Program-made: the position numbers and the translations under genes
The notes under the pieces: model-generated
What the model was told of the DNA's origin: nothing
Databases searched by the model: none
Seen by the model: the letters and a program-made list of their open reading frames with translations, nothing else
Part shown: positions 10,584 to 20,867 of the stretch, piece by piece
Layout: every line of letters begins with the position of its first letter
Numbering within the stretch: position 1 is the stretch's first letter
NCBI GenBank assembly: GCA_031769625.1
Contig: JAUIMM010000534.1
Location: 5,420,001-5,484,000 of the forward strand
Origin: Taudactylus pleione
Taxonomy: Eukaryota; Chordata; Amphibia; Anura; Myobatrachidae
Direction of reading: 5' to 3'
DNA: 64,000 bases

Positions 10584-11800
10584 ACTCCCACTTTCAGCAC
10601 CCATACACACTGCATTACCGTCCTAACACTCCCACTTTCAGCATCCATACACACTGCATTACCGTCCTTACACTCCCACTTTCAGCATCCATACACACTG
10701 CATTACCGTCCTAACACTCCCACTTTCAGCATCCATACACACTGCATTACCGTCCTAACACTCCCACTTTCAGCATCCATACACACTGCATTACCGTCCT
10801 AACACTCCCACTTTCAGCATCCATACACACTGCATTACCGTCCTAACACTCCCACTTTCAGCATCCATACACACTGCATTACCATCCTGACACTCCCACT
10901 TTCAGCATCCATACACTGCATTACCATCCTAACACTCCCACTTTCAGCACCCATACACTGCATTACCATCCTGATACTCCCACTTTCAGCACCCATACAC
11001 TGCATTACCATCCTGACACTCCCACTTTCAGCATCCATACACACTGCATTACCGTCCTGACACTCCCACTTTCAGCATCCATACACACTGCATTACCGTC
11101 CTGACACTCCCACTTTCAGCATCCATACACACTGCATTACCGTCCTGACACTCCCACTTTCAGCATCCATACACACTGCATTACCGTCCTGACACTCCCA
11201 CTTTCAGCATCCATACACACTGCATTACCGTCCTGACACTCCCACTTTCAGCATCCATACACACTGCATTACCGTCCTGACACTCCCACTTTCAGCATCC
11301 ATACACACTGCATTACCGTCCTGACACTCCCACTTTCAGCATCCATACACACTGCATTACCGTCCTGACACTCCCACTTTCAGCATCCATACACACTGCA
11401 TTACCGTCCTGACACTCCCACTTTCAGCATCCATACACACTGCATTACCGTCCTGACACTCCCACTTTCAGCATCCATACACACTGCATTACCGCCCTGA
11501 CACTCCCACTTTCAGCATCCATACACACTGCATTACCATACTGACACTCCCACTTTCAGCATCTATACACACTGCATTACCATACTGACACTCCCACTTT
11601 CAGCACCCATACACACTGCATTACCGTTCTGACACTCCCACTTTCAGAACCCATACACACTGCATTACCGTCCTAACACTCCCACTTTCAGCATCCATAC
11701 ACACTGCATTACCGTCCTGACACTCCCACTTTCAGCATCCATACACACTGCATTACCGTCCTGACACTCCTACTTTCAGCATCCACATGCACTGCATTAG
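10584..11800 (+). repeat. 44-bp minisatellite, about 27 units
   Basis: The unit starts ACTCCCACTTTCAGCATCC and ends GCATTACCGTCCTGAC, with an exact period of 44 bp over 11061-11500 and shorter 42-bp variants near 10900-11030. Units in the middle are virtually identical, pointing to recent amplification. Open frames on both strands follow the repeat and are not genes. Confidence 0.95.
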
Positions 11801-11808
11801 AATTAAGT

Positions 11809-11891
11809 GTCAGGCTGGCCGAGGGGTCTAAGGCGCTGCGTTCAGTTTGCAGTCTCCTCTGGAGGCGTAGGTTAAAATCCCACTCCTGACA
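11809..11891 (+). pseudogene. tRNA-Leu(CAG)-like gene, degraded
   Basis: The 83-base length equals a vertebrate tRNA-Leu without CCA. Visible parts: acceptor GTCAGG...CCTGAC, D-arm TGGCCGAGGGGTCTAAGGC, anticodon arm CTGCG-TTCAGTT-TGCAG with anticodon CAG, long variable arm TCTCC-TCT-GGAGG, and T-arm GTAGG-TTAAAAT-CCCAC. Defects: base pair 7 is a C-T mismatch, one T-stem pair is lost, and the invariant T-loop TTCGAAT reads TTAAAAT, which also breaks the internal B box. It follows the minisatellite directly. It is best read as a tRNA pseudogene or the head of a tRNA-derived SINE. Confidence 0.8.
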
Positions 11892-12014
11892 GTGTTCTAC
11901 ATTGGTAGCGCCGATGTTTGCCATGCCCTAACCCGAGGGTTCAATTCCGACCAAGTTCACTAAGATCATACCTCTGGCAAAGATTAGTTCATCAGGAACT
12001 AAAACAAGTGGAAG
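11892..12014. other. tRNA-trailing sequence with a B-box-like motif
   Basis: The stretch has GGTTCAATTCC at about 11938-11948, a perfect match to the Pol III B-box pattern inside a T-arm-like context. No complete second tRNA fold could be drawn. Confidence 0.35.
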
Positions 12015-12770
12015 GAGTAAGACACAGTGAGAGAGCACAGCAGCTCCATTAGGCATGAGTCAGCACTGCTAAACTACCACAGGTGGCACTGCTGTGCTTA
12101 GACGTTGTGAGGACTCGGTGGAGCTGTTTGAACTAGATTGTCATGATGACTCATGAGTCATTCTCCTGGCATTTAGTTCAGTAGTCCAATTTAGGGATGG
12201 CCATTGGAGTAGTCACCATCGATGGCAAAATAGCAAGTAGCCTTCCATGGCTACCAACAATGCAATGGATGCCGATCGATGGTTTCACCAACCGATGGTC
12301 ATTCCTGTTTTTTGACTGACTGGCCTGTGGGCTTAGAGGGTGCCAGGGGCGGAGCTATGCTCAATGTCCCGATACCTTGTAAACAAAAAACATTTGGTTA
12401 TGCTTAGACAGCGATGTAGGGGAACCATCTGGTTCTCCCCCATCGATGGCAAAAGCATTTGACAGCCATAAACCATCGATGATTATGAATCATCGTTTGC
12501 CATCCCTAGTTCGATGTAAGTCACATGATACATTCCCCATCAGCTCTAACATGCATTCGTCATGATTCAGTACTACTAAACTACCACAGGTGGCAGTGCT
12601 GTGCTCAGACATTGTGAGGATACTGTAGAGCTGATAGAACTAGATTGTCATAATGCCTCATGACTAATTTTCCTGGCATATACTGTAGGTCATTAGTTCG
12701 TTTAGGCCAGTGGATCATGTAGTTCAAAAGTCACATGACACATTCCCCATCAGCTCAAGGCACAGTGCTG
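12015..12770 (+). repeat. Imperfect tandem duplication of ~200 bp, first copy split by a MITE
   Basis: The phrases 'actaaactaccacaggtggca', 'gctgtgct(t/c)agac(g/a)ttgtgagga', 'gaactagattgtcat' and 'acattccccatcagctc' occur in the same order at about 12066-12190/12510-12545 and 12570-12760. The first copy is interrupted by the insertion at 12192-12508. Confidence 0.7.
12192..12508. mobile_element. hAT-like MITE (TAGGGATGGC...GCCATCCCTA)
   Basis: Ten-base perfect terminal inverted repeats, with internal 'catcgatgg' repeats. The flanking 8-mers (GTCCAATT/GTTCGATG) agree at only 5 of 8, so the target duplication is eroded or absent. The second copy of the host duplication lacks this insert and serves as an approximate empty site. 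Confidence 0.7.
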
Positions 12771-13797
12771 AGTGCTGCCTGCTATATTCTGTAGTTCTGT
12801 TTATTCCACAAGAAATATGGTGCGATGTATCAAACCTTCAAGAGATATCAAATGGAAAAGTTGCCCATAGCAACCAATCAGCTTCTGTCATTTTACAGAC
12901 TGCTAGATAAATGACAGAAGCTGGCATGTACATTCCCTACACTATCAGACCCATTATCTCCATAAATACTTAAAAATAGAAACATTTGATATTTTTGAGA
13001 GGACAGCAGAAATGCATTTATAATACTTGTGATTTATGGCAGACTGTGTGCCAGTTAGGCAGCTGGGTATCATAATGTTGTAATAATGATGGACCTATAT
13101 TTATGTGGAGGCCTGGAGCTGTAATCCCATCCACCCAATTTTTAATCTAGTCCTGGTGTGCATTCAGTGACATTAATGAGTGCAATTGAAAAAAATAAAA
13201 TTGGGGTAAATGTAAGGTTTTTTTCTAATTATTGTTTTTTTCCAATTACTGTGTTTTAAAAGCAAAAAATGTGACATCACAATATTCTGAATTTGGGTCT
13301 TTCTCAAAAATAATTAACATTGCAGAGCTAAACATGCCACCACCAGTTTGTTGTATAAGTGATTGCTTTTTTAAAATATTAAAAGATCAAACATCTTAAA
13401 CATATCTGATCATTTGAACAAGACTCATCTCATCCAACGAGCTAGTAGTAGAAATCCCTACTGTATGTGTAATAGACTAGGACTGTTTCCAATCACTTCT
13501 CTCAGCAGTGTTTCAGAGCCAGTGATGTAATGACCTAAATGAACTACATGAACTTATCTTTTGAACTAATCTTTTGAGTGAAGTACTGTAGATCATAATG
13601 AACCGTGACCCGCAGTGCGCTGTTCTCACAGCAGGGTTTCACAGGCTGTGCCCGTGTTAAACCCTGCTATTTACCTGGGTTGGATTGCCGGGTCACTCAA
13701 CCCGGTGATCCAACCCTCACCCCTTTTACACCAGGCATCTGCCCGGGTTAACCCTGCAAAAACCTGGGTTTTAGCTCCGGTGTAAAAGGGGTATAAC
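12771..13797. other. No gene; short foldback fragments
   Basis: 12830-12910 holds part of the 'gcaaccaatcagcttct...acagaagct' foldback family (see 17558). 13610-13795 holds palindromic 'aaccctgctatttacctgggttggat...ccgggttaaccctgc' sequence. Otherwise AT-rich with no coding signal. Confidence 0.5.
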
Positions 13798-14417
13798 ATT
13801 GCACACTGCACATTACACACAGGCACTTACATTGCACATTACACACAGGCACTTACATTGCACATTACACACAGGCACTTACACTGCACATTACACACAG
13901 ACACTTATACTGCACATTACACACAGACACTCAGAGCACATTACACACAGACACTTATACTGCACATTACACACAGACACTCAGAGCACATTACACACAG
14001 ACACTCAGAGCACATTACACACAGACACTCAGAGCACATTACACACAGACACTTATACTGCACATTACACAAAGACACTCAGAGCACATTACACACTGAC
14101 ACCTAGCACTGCACATTACACACAGACACTGCACATTACACACAGACACTCAGAGCACATTACACACAGACACCTAGCACTGTACATTACACACAGACAC
14201 TGCACATTACACACAGACACTCAGAGCACATTACACACTGACACCTAGCACTGCACATTACACACAGACACTGCACATTACACACAGACACTCAGAGCAC
14301 ATTACACACAGACACTTATACTGCACATTACACACACTTATACTGCACATTACACACGGACACTTACACAGCACATTACACACAGACACTCAGAGCACAT
14401 TACACACTGACACCTAC
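13798..14417 (+). repeat. 'TGCACATTACACACAGACACT' minisatellite
   Basis: Units of about 20-30 bp built from 'cacattacacacagacact' plus variable tails ('cagag', 'tatactg', 'tagcactg'). The variation in tails gives a higher-order pattern. Long His/Thr-rich frames are by-products. Confidence 0.95.
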
Positions 14418-16077
14418 ACACACTCTGACTACAGACGATCTCCCCCCACACCCATGGTATAAAAAGAACTTGCAGGTACCTGTGATGATGTTTGTGGCAG
14501 TGCTAAATTAAATTACATGGCATGCCGTCCGGACTTGAGCAGATGAGGAGGAGTGCAGTGAGTGACATCAAAGGCACATTGGAGCTGTCAGGGAGGAGCT
14601 GCAGCAGCTCCCCTGTACTGCTCAGCCATCTCCATAGCTACGCGGGAGCTGCCCATTCCGAGCTCACAGACCTCACCGGCTTGATGAGACAGAGACAAAG
14701 CACTCTGTCTCACTTTAAAAAACAAGTAATTTTTGTGCGCTGCAGGGATGGATTAGCCTGGCAGGGGGGGGGGGGTTTCTAGGTACTCAGAAACCTCCCC
14801 CTGTGTGCTCTGCTGCCAACCCCTGCTCGTGGCCGTAACCCCGACCCCCCCCTCCCCCGCTTGCTGCGGCACATGCACACCAGCCCAGTCGCTTCCGCTG
14901 CTAGAATCCAGGCAGAGCGCCTATTCCTAGCTGTGGCAGTGTGGAAAAGCAGAGGAGTAGATCAGTGAGCCGTGGCTGCCAGAAGCAGTGCACCTGGAGC
15001 CAGCACCCGGCAGTCTGTCAGCGAGTGACCAGCTGCCAGTGTCTGACTCCAGCCGCCTGCAGCCAGTACCCGCTGATCTATTCGGAGCCCAGAACTCACG
15101 CTTCGTCCGAACCACCTTCCCTACGTGGCTCCCGCTGCTCTGAGACAGGAAACAGTAACCACATACACTGACGGCTTCATTCTTATCATGTCCGCTTACT
15201 ATACAGTGTATTATTATGTGAGCCTAACATAATAATACACTGTAGTAAGCAGACATGATAAGAATGATGGGGAAATGGGGCTCTACACACATTTTCATTT
15301 TATACAACACAGACTGGGCATTTACTCTCGTTCGTTCCCTTCTCTCATATTGCGACTGGCTTTTAGGGGCTGTCCTACACTGACACTGACCACCTGTGAG
15401 CAGTGTCAGTGTAGTGGGCCAGAAGGAGGGCAGGGTGCCGCACCCTGCTAAAACAGCCTAGCGGGAACGCTACATGTACCTTTCCAGCTCAGCGCTGAAG
15501 TCACGCCTCCACCCTCAGCTCTGCCGTCTTTTGAAACTGAAAAAAAAAAGTAGGAGTAAGAGCACTGGGTGTAATATTAATAATGCAGATGAATCTAATT
15601 TATAAATTGCCTCTGTACCGAAAACCAAAAAAGTCAGGGCTTATTCTGTTACACTTCGGTTTTAGTGGATCTTCCTTTTGTATTAGAGCCTAACTCAGTG
15701 GTGGACACAAGTGGCGTCGGTGCTGCGTCTTTGGCTAGGGTAATGCTGAAGGTGGGGTCTTGTGTAATGTATCTGCGAAGCCCACCTCCAACTTCTCTGA
15801 TCTGCTGCCTGCATCCAAAGATGCAGCATCGGATCACCATTGGCAACATCGCGGCTAAAATCAGACATATGAGCAACCCATAGCTTGCTCAGAATGTCCA
15901 CTGCAAGTAAGGTGCCGAAGCCAGTGATGCAGCAACGCAGCACACTGTTGCTTCCCCTAAATGACCGCAGCCTGTCAATCAAGTTGCGGTTTCCCCCACA
16001 CTACGACCGGAGATGCAGCAGCATCACTGCAATGAGGCTCTGGCCGAATTTGCCCAACGTCTGAGGCAGGATCAGCG
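14418..16077. other. No gene; G/C-rich stretch and palindrome
   Basis: 14530-15130 is GC-richer than its surroundings and has short frames on both strands, but no splice-supported or family-like coding. Mixed repeat fragments with alternating 'gatgcagcatcgg' blocks occupy 15640-16000. The palindrome 15178-15266 is listed separately. Confidence 0.45.
15178..15266. repeat. Long hairpin (about 40-bp arms)
   Basis: Bases 15178-15219 pair with 15227-15266, leaving a 7-base centre; arms differ by one or two bases and small indels. It may be the core of a palindromic MITE whose ends are no longer recognisable. Confidence 0.8.
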
Positions 16078-16085
16078 TACCTACT

Positions 16086-16399
16086 CAGGACCAGATTAAC
16101 AATGGGGCGGATGGTGCTACATAAAAATAGGCCCATTGTCATGACAACACGATATTGACTGGCCATATACTCTCCACACGCTCAGCCATAAATATTAAGT
16201 AGTAAAATTGTATATACAAAATGAAGCAATTTTTTCTTTTACATATTTAGGGAGACATTGGGGCTGAGAGTATAGCGGTGTACATGCCCACATGGCACTG
16301 GCCACACCCACACAGCACTGGTCACACCTCCTCTGCTTCTCATAATAGGCCCTTGTTCATTTTCAGCTCCAGGCCCATGTGGCCCTCAATCCGGCCCTG
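16086..16399. mobile_element. Short hAT MITE with exact 8-bp duplication
   Basis: It begins CAGGACCAGATTAACA and ends in the complement of CAGGGCCGGATTGAGG (imperfect inverted termini). TACCTACT flanks it at 16078-16085 and 16400-16407, a perfect 8-bp target duplication. Confidence 0.9.
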
Positions 16400-16407
16400 T
16401 ACCTACT

Positions 16408-17149
16408 GATTGTGCATTTATCAGGAACCATTTGTTACATATGCATCTGATTTAAGTTGTCATGGGACAATCATGATGGTTTAGGCAGGCCCGCTGAGAG
16501 CCGTGGCGGGCCTGGGTAATAGGGGGGCGTGTCCTAATCACGGGAGGTGTGGCCACGCCCCCTTACCAAGAATAAAAAAGATGTGCGCGGCGCTGCGCGC
16601 TAGGGAGGAGGGCGCTCTGGGCCCCCTCAGCCCTGCTCAAAGCCAGGGGGGGGCGCGATCAGTGTGATCGTTCCCCCCACAGGCATAGGAGATTGCTGTG
16701 GCTGCTGCTCAGCAGCCACGAGCAGTCTCCACTGCAGCTCAGCACACGCTGTGTGCTGGGCTGCTGTGAGGGAGGTGAAGCCGTGCCTGACCCGGGCCCC
16801 CGCCGGGCCCCTCAGGAAGCCCGGGCTCCGGTAATTTGTAGCCGCTCCCCCCCCGCTCGGCTCCCCTGGGTTTAGGGGCATGAATTTAAGTTAGGATATG
16901 CAGTACTTCTAATCAGACTTCCTAATTATAATGACTGTAATTGTAAAATATGGAGTGACTGTAAATCAGTACATTGTACAGTATGTTTACTACACATGCA
17001 ATGACAGTACAAGCCATGAAGCATTAAAGTATTCCAGATTTCCAGATAATAAAATCATAGTTAGATATTTTTCATTTTGGTATTGTCACATTTTCGGATG
17101 ATACTATTCCATTGTTTTATATGAATCTCAGCACAAAATTTAATTGCAG
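16408..17149. other. No gene; repeat block upstream of the Ig exon
   Basis: 16490-16880 is a GC-rich dispersed repeat ('ggcgggcctgggtaat', 'ggccacgccccctta', 'gatcagtgtgatcg', 'catagg(a)gattgctgtggctgctgct'). A related copy in opposite orientation lies at about 22780-23030. 16890-17149 is AT-rich intron sequence leading to the acceptor. Confidence 0.55.
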
Positions 17150-17455
17150 ATCCCAGAGGACCGACAATCGCAGCATGTTGGGAAGAGGATTCAGAACATC
17201 AGAGAGTGATCATCATAAATTGCACAGCGCCTGATCCTCCTGAGGACCTTACAATCCAAAAATTCTATCTGCATTCAAATGGAGTAGAAATTCGTATAAC
17301 AGATGTCCCTGCTAAAGATGGCTCACTCCGTGCGCAGTTCAGACGTCCCCATGGTGAAAACTTCAGATGCTCTTATGTGCTGCAAGTAAAGGAACCACAA
17401 ATACATTATATAGACTCACCTCTCAGCAATATTGCACAACCCAAACTATGCGACG
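17150..17455 (+). CDS. Ig-like domain exon of a putative activating LRC-type immunoglobulin-like receptor
   Basis: This is a 306-bp exon between a TTTAATTGCAG acceptor and a GTAAGT donor, open throughout and phase 1 at both ends, the classic unit for one Ig domain. The ~102-residue product has the features of a C2/I-type Ig domain of KIR/LILR/FCAR-like receptors: N-terminal Gly-Pro-Thr-Ile, Cys25 in IIINCTAP, FYLHSNG at 39-45 and Cys74 in NFRCSYVLQV, followed by Ser-Pro-Leu-Ser near residue 90. Asn24-Cys-Thr is a glycosylation sequon. Read into the exon at 23740 it makes an ectodomain-membrane-tail protein of the cell surface. Upstream exons (leader, other Ig domains) are not visible and probably lie before this window. 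A related FcR-like or cytokine-receptor domain is the main alternative. Confidence 0.75.
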
Positions 17456-17649
17456 GTAAGTAAATCACAAATGTGTAACTTGATATTATCATATTATTTA
17501 TATATAATATTACAAAGAAAACAACAATATTACCCATCAATACTATTCTAGACTCTAGGGGGTAAATTTACTAAAGCGAGTTTTAAAAGTGATGTTGCCC
17601 ATATCAACCAAACAGATTCTACTTAACATTTAACTAGCACCTTCTAGAA

Positions 17650-18144
17650 CAGTGATTCCTAACCTTGGTCCTCAAGGCATACTATTGGTGCATACACACG
17701 ATCAGATTTTTCCTTCAGATATGAACGATAACGATTTAAAAATCGTTCAGTCGTTCATATCTGAAGGAAAATCGTTCATATCTGACATGCCTGAACGATG
17801 GACGATCAACGATGCGCGTTCCCGTTTGTCAGATAACGATATCTGACATCTGATGGGTTTGCAGTCAGACTTGGACGATTCCATTCATTTTAATGCAGTC
17901 AAAAATCGTTCAATCGTTCAAATCGTTCAAAACTTTGGTCAAATCGTTCAAATCGTTCACATCGTTTAGTCGTTCAGTCGTTCATCTGACAAATCTGACA
18001 AATCTGACCGTGTGTACGCTCCATAAGCATGGTTAGTTAAGTCAAAATAACTGAGGCACTAATTAAGTCAGCTGTGCTTAAGTATGGTTATCCTTAAAAC
18101 CTGGACTGTTAGTGTGCCTTGAGGACCATGGTTGGGAACCCCTG
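17650..18144. mobile_element. hAT-type MITE nested in the MITE-C copy
   Basis: It starts CAGTGATTCCTAACCTTGG and ends in the complement of CAGGGGTTCCCAACCATGG. Both ends continue with 'tcctcaaggca(t/c)ac'. The 8-bp target duplication TTCTAGAA is perfect at 17642-17649 and 18145-18152. Confidence 0.9.
17687..18022. mobile_element. Third-level MITE rich in AATCGTTC motifs
   Basis: Inverted termini are GGTGCATACACACGATCAG and GGAGCGTACACACGGTCAG (15 of 19 matching). The interior is a dense set of 'aatcgttca' and 'gatatctga' words in both orientations. Target duplication is not clear. It sits wholly inside the 17650-18144 element. Confidence 0.75.
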
Positions 18145-18577
18145 TTCTAGAATATAATAGCTAAAATCTAATTGGTTGCTATGGGCAACATCACTTTTAA
18201 AACTCACTTCTAAAAACTCTCACTTTAGTAAAGTTAGTCCTAGAACTCCAGCTAGTCCTTTCAAAGTGCAAAAATAACATTATTAAAAATTGTAAAAAAA
18301 AATGGGGAAAACCAGGGGTGTAGCTTGGTGCTTTGCTCAAACCAAATGAAAAAATACAGATGGGAAACTCTCTACCGTTAATCTAGATAACCAGCTCGGT
18401 AACATTTCCAAAACTGTATGCTATCAGGGAAGCACATCTGTGATACAATATTATCCTGTAATATACTCAGCGAATAACAGGTGTATACTAGACATGTGCT
18501 AATTCTGTTGCAAAACCATCTGTGAATAATGAGTACAGATTGGCTTGTTAGGAAGGTTTGAAAGACATGGATACTAT

Positions 18578-19449
18578 GGCCTGTATTCAATTTGGTGCGA
18601 AAAGTCAGAGTCCAGACTTTTCGCCGTCATCGGAGGTTTTGTCGGCGAAAAAGTATCGCACGCGTCCCTGCATATCCCCATATTCAATTGCAAATGTGCA
18701 AAAACGGGACCCAGCAAATTGGAAATCGGCGAAAAGTTCTGGCAGTTTTGGGGAAATCAGCCTGACACCCCCTAAAGATGCTCTGACATGGGGGATCACT
18801 ATGGGTACCCCCAAATAGCCCTGCTAAAGGTATTTGGGGTTTTTAAATGGTCTCAATAGGCGCTATTTTGTGTCATTGAGCAAGTGATGAAAAATACATT
18901 TTTGCAATTTTTTGGGGGGGAAATAAGTATTCCCATCAAATTTGGGGTACATGAAAATGGGTGAAAGCATAGTTCAAAGTCACTAAAATAAAGCTTTAGA
19001 GTGCCCAAAAAACGCACCTTCAGCAAGTACCTGCAATAAGAATAAAAACATCCCCCATACTTCCAGACCCCCCCCCCCCAGAGGCCATTCCACTAGTTTT
19101 TGAATTTGTACCCCAACTTTTTTTTTTCTCTCATTTTTTCTAAGTAATTTTTTTGGCTGTCCGTTGTATAATTTTTGTTGTTCTTTTACGCAATTAGCGT
19201 CAAGGGGGGTGTAAAAAGGGTTTAGGGTGGTCCCCGCAAGTTTGCACCCCAAAACCCCGATTTTGAATTAACTTTTTTCCGCCGGGCATCCATTGGCGAT
19301 ACTTTTCCACTGGTCACAATGCGCAAACTTTTTGCACTGGCAAAAAGTCTGGGAAATTGAATGCGGGGATAAATGAAATTGGCGAAAATGACGTCATCGG
19401 CGAAAAAGTTTCCCCGAAAATGGCTTTTTGCTCCAAATTGAATACGGCC
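18578..19449. mobile_element. MITE family B, copy 1 (~870 bp)
   Basis: It begins GGCCTGTATTCAATTTGG and ends CCAAATTGAATACGGCC, flanked by CTAT at 18574-18577 and 19450-19453. Internal landmarks shared with the copies at 29169 and 37316 are 'aaacgggacccagc', 'atgggggatcactatgggt' and 'aatttggggtacatgaaaatgg'. The 3-4-bp duplication points to PIF/Harbinger-type mobilisation. Confidence 0.85.
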
Positions 19450-19588
19450 CTATGTTGCATATGTGTTTGTAGAAGAAGGGGTGTAGAAAAAGGTCAGTGT
19501 CCTTATATGGTAATTCGTTCATTCCTATTATTTGGCTGTGAGCTTAAGCAGTGATTGTGCAGATAAGGGGATTTTCAAGTGGGACACT

Positions 19589-20189
19589 GGGCCTGATTCA
19601 GAGCTGCTCGTAAGCGGCCGCTCGCTCGCTCTGAGCGATGTTCGCACATCTGCGCATGCGTATGGGTCGTAATGCGCATGCGCCAACCAGTCATTGCGGT
19701 CAGAAATCGTGCGCTCGCAAAACAGCGAGGGCCTGCTAATTTGAGTGACAGAATGAGGCGTTTGTGGGTGGTAACAGGGGAAGGTGCTTGAAAACGGGGG
19801 GGGGGGAGATCCGAACGCAGGCGTGCCAAATGGTCAAAACGGGCGTTTAATGGGTGTGAATAATTAACAAAGCAGCGTCATCGACCACGTCACTTGGTTG
19901 TCTTTTAGCCTGAACTGCTCGCAGTGATTGCGGGAAGTAAAACCTACCACAAGCACTGCGAGCAGTTCAGACGCCTTTCGATGTACTCGATTAATCTAAT
20001 AAATAGCGGAGATGACGTATGATGCGAACGGCCAGGGGGCGTCTTTACAAAATAGCGAGCGCATGTTTTGTTTGCTCGCTCAGACATAGAGGCATCAACA
20101 GACCGCAATGAGCGAGCGCTCAATTTAAATAGCCGGCCTCTTTTTCTGAACGACCGTTCGCAAATAGCGTCAGGCTCTGAATCAGGCCC
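19589..20189 (-). mobile_element. MITE family A, copy 2 (601 bp)
   Basis: Termini are GGGCCTGATTCAGAGC and GGCTCTGAATCAGGCCC, with a 3-bp duplication ACT at 19586-19588 and 20190-20192. It is inverted relative to copy 1. Confidence 0.9.
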
Positions 20190-20491
20190 ACTGTCTTATG
20201 AAGGAAGGTACAGTAGATATTTGCTTTTGCTCTTGGTACAAGACACATTCACTATGCTATAAATAATGTTGCAGGGCACAATAATGTTTACCCCCAATGA
20301 GAGCGTATTGGTGAGAGAGAGTAAAGAAGAGGTGCCTGTTGGGAGTAACAATAGTCCAAATTAGTTCCTGTGTTCTCCTGGTGGAGCTGGCTTGGGAGTT
20401 CAGTCCACATCTGAACCAAGGGCCGTCTCGTCTACACGTGTTTCACCGCCGTGGCTTGTTCACAATCAACCACATGTTGTTGTGTCCTCTG

Positions 20492-20859
20492 CAGGGGTGT
20501 TTCTAGAGAGGAGGGAGCCCGTGTGCAGTCTCCGACACGAGCCCCCTCCTCTCCGCCCGGTGGCCGGCAGCGCACTGAGCTGTGCGTAGCCAGCGCCGGT
20601 CATAGAGTCTATAGTGTTTGCACAGATCACCGGGAAAATGGCCGCAGTGGCCATTTTCCCTGTACTGTGCATGCGCAAACGACGCGAAAATAGCTGCTGC
20701 TGGCATTTTCCAGTCATTTTACAGCGCCGGACCCCCACGCCGAGTGGGACTCCAGAGAGGTAAGTAATATTATGGGTGTAGGGTGTGCGGTGCGGGGCCC
20801 CCCTGGACCCAGGGGCCCTTGTTCCCCGCACACCCTGCATCCATTATAGATACGCCCTG
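20492..20859. mobile_element. hAT MITE (CAGGGG...CCCTG), copy 1
   Basis: The left end CAGGGGTGTTTCTAGAG and right end (complement of CAGGGCGTATCTATAATGG) are imperfect inverted repeats. The 8-bp duplication GTCCTCTG is perfect at 20484-20491 and 20860-20867. The interior is GC-rich with an inverted-repeat block around 20510-20560 ('ggagcccgtgtgcagtctcc', 'gacacgagccccctcctctc'). Confidence 0.92.
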
Positions 20860-20867
20860 GTCCTCTG

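Larger units (their letters stand above)
17558..18239. mobile_element. Foldback MITE family C, carrying two nested insertions
   Basis: The outer arms are GGGGTAAATTTACTAAAG...GCCCATA.CAACCAAACAG and the complementary ...ATTGGTTGCTATGGGCAAC...CTTTAGTAAAGTTAGTC. CTAG flanks it at 17554-17557 and 18240-18243. Removing the inner insert (17650-18152) restores a continuous foldback element. Other members or fragments are near 12830, 37100, 45490 and 47370. Confidence 0.85.

Noticed and set aside
10542..11044. Repetitive frames in the 44-bp array on both strands
   Set aside because: 44 is not a multiple of three and stops are rare by composition, so these are repeat artefacts.
10584..11800. CRISPR-like regular repeats
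   Set aside because: There are no unique spacers; units are directly adjacent, and the sequence is eukaryotic.
13799..14248. 149-codon His/Thr-rich frame
   Set aside because: It is the translation of a 20-30-bp tandem repeat, open in more than one frame.
15649..16166. Open frames on both strands at 15.6-16.2 kb
   Set aside because: Moderate length, overlapping in opposite directions, without motifs; probably a GC-rich repeat.
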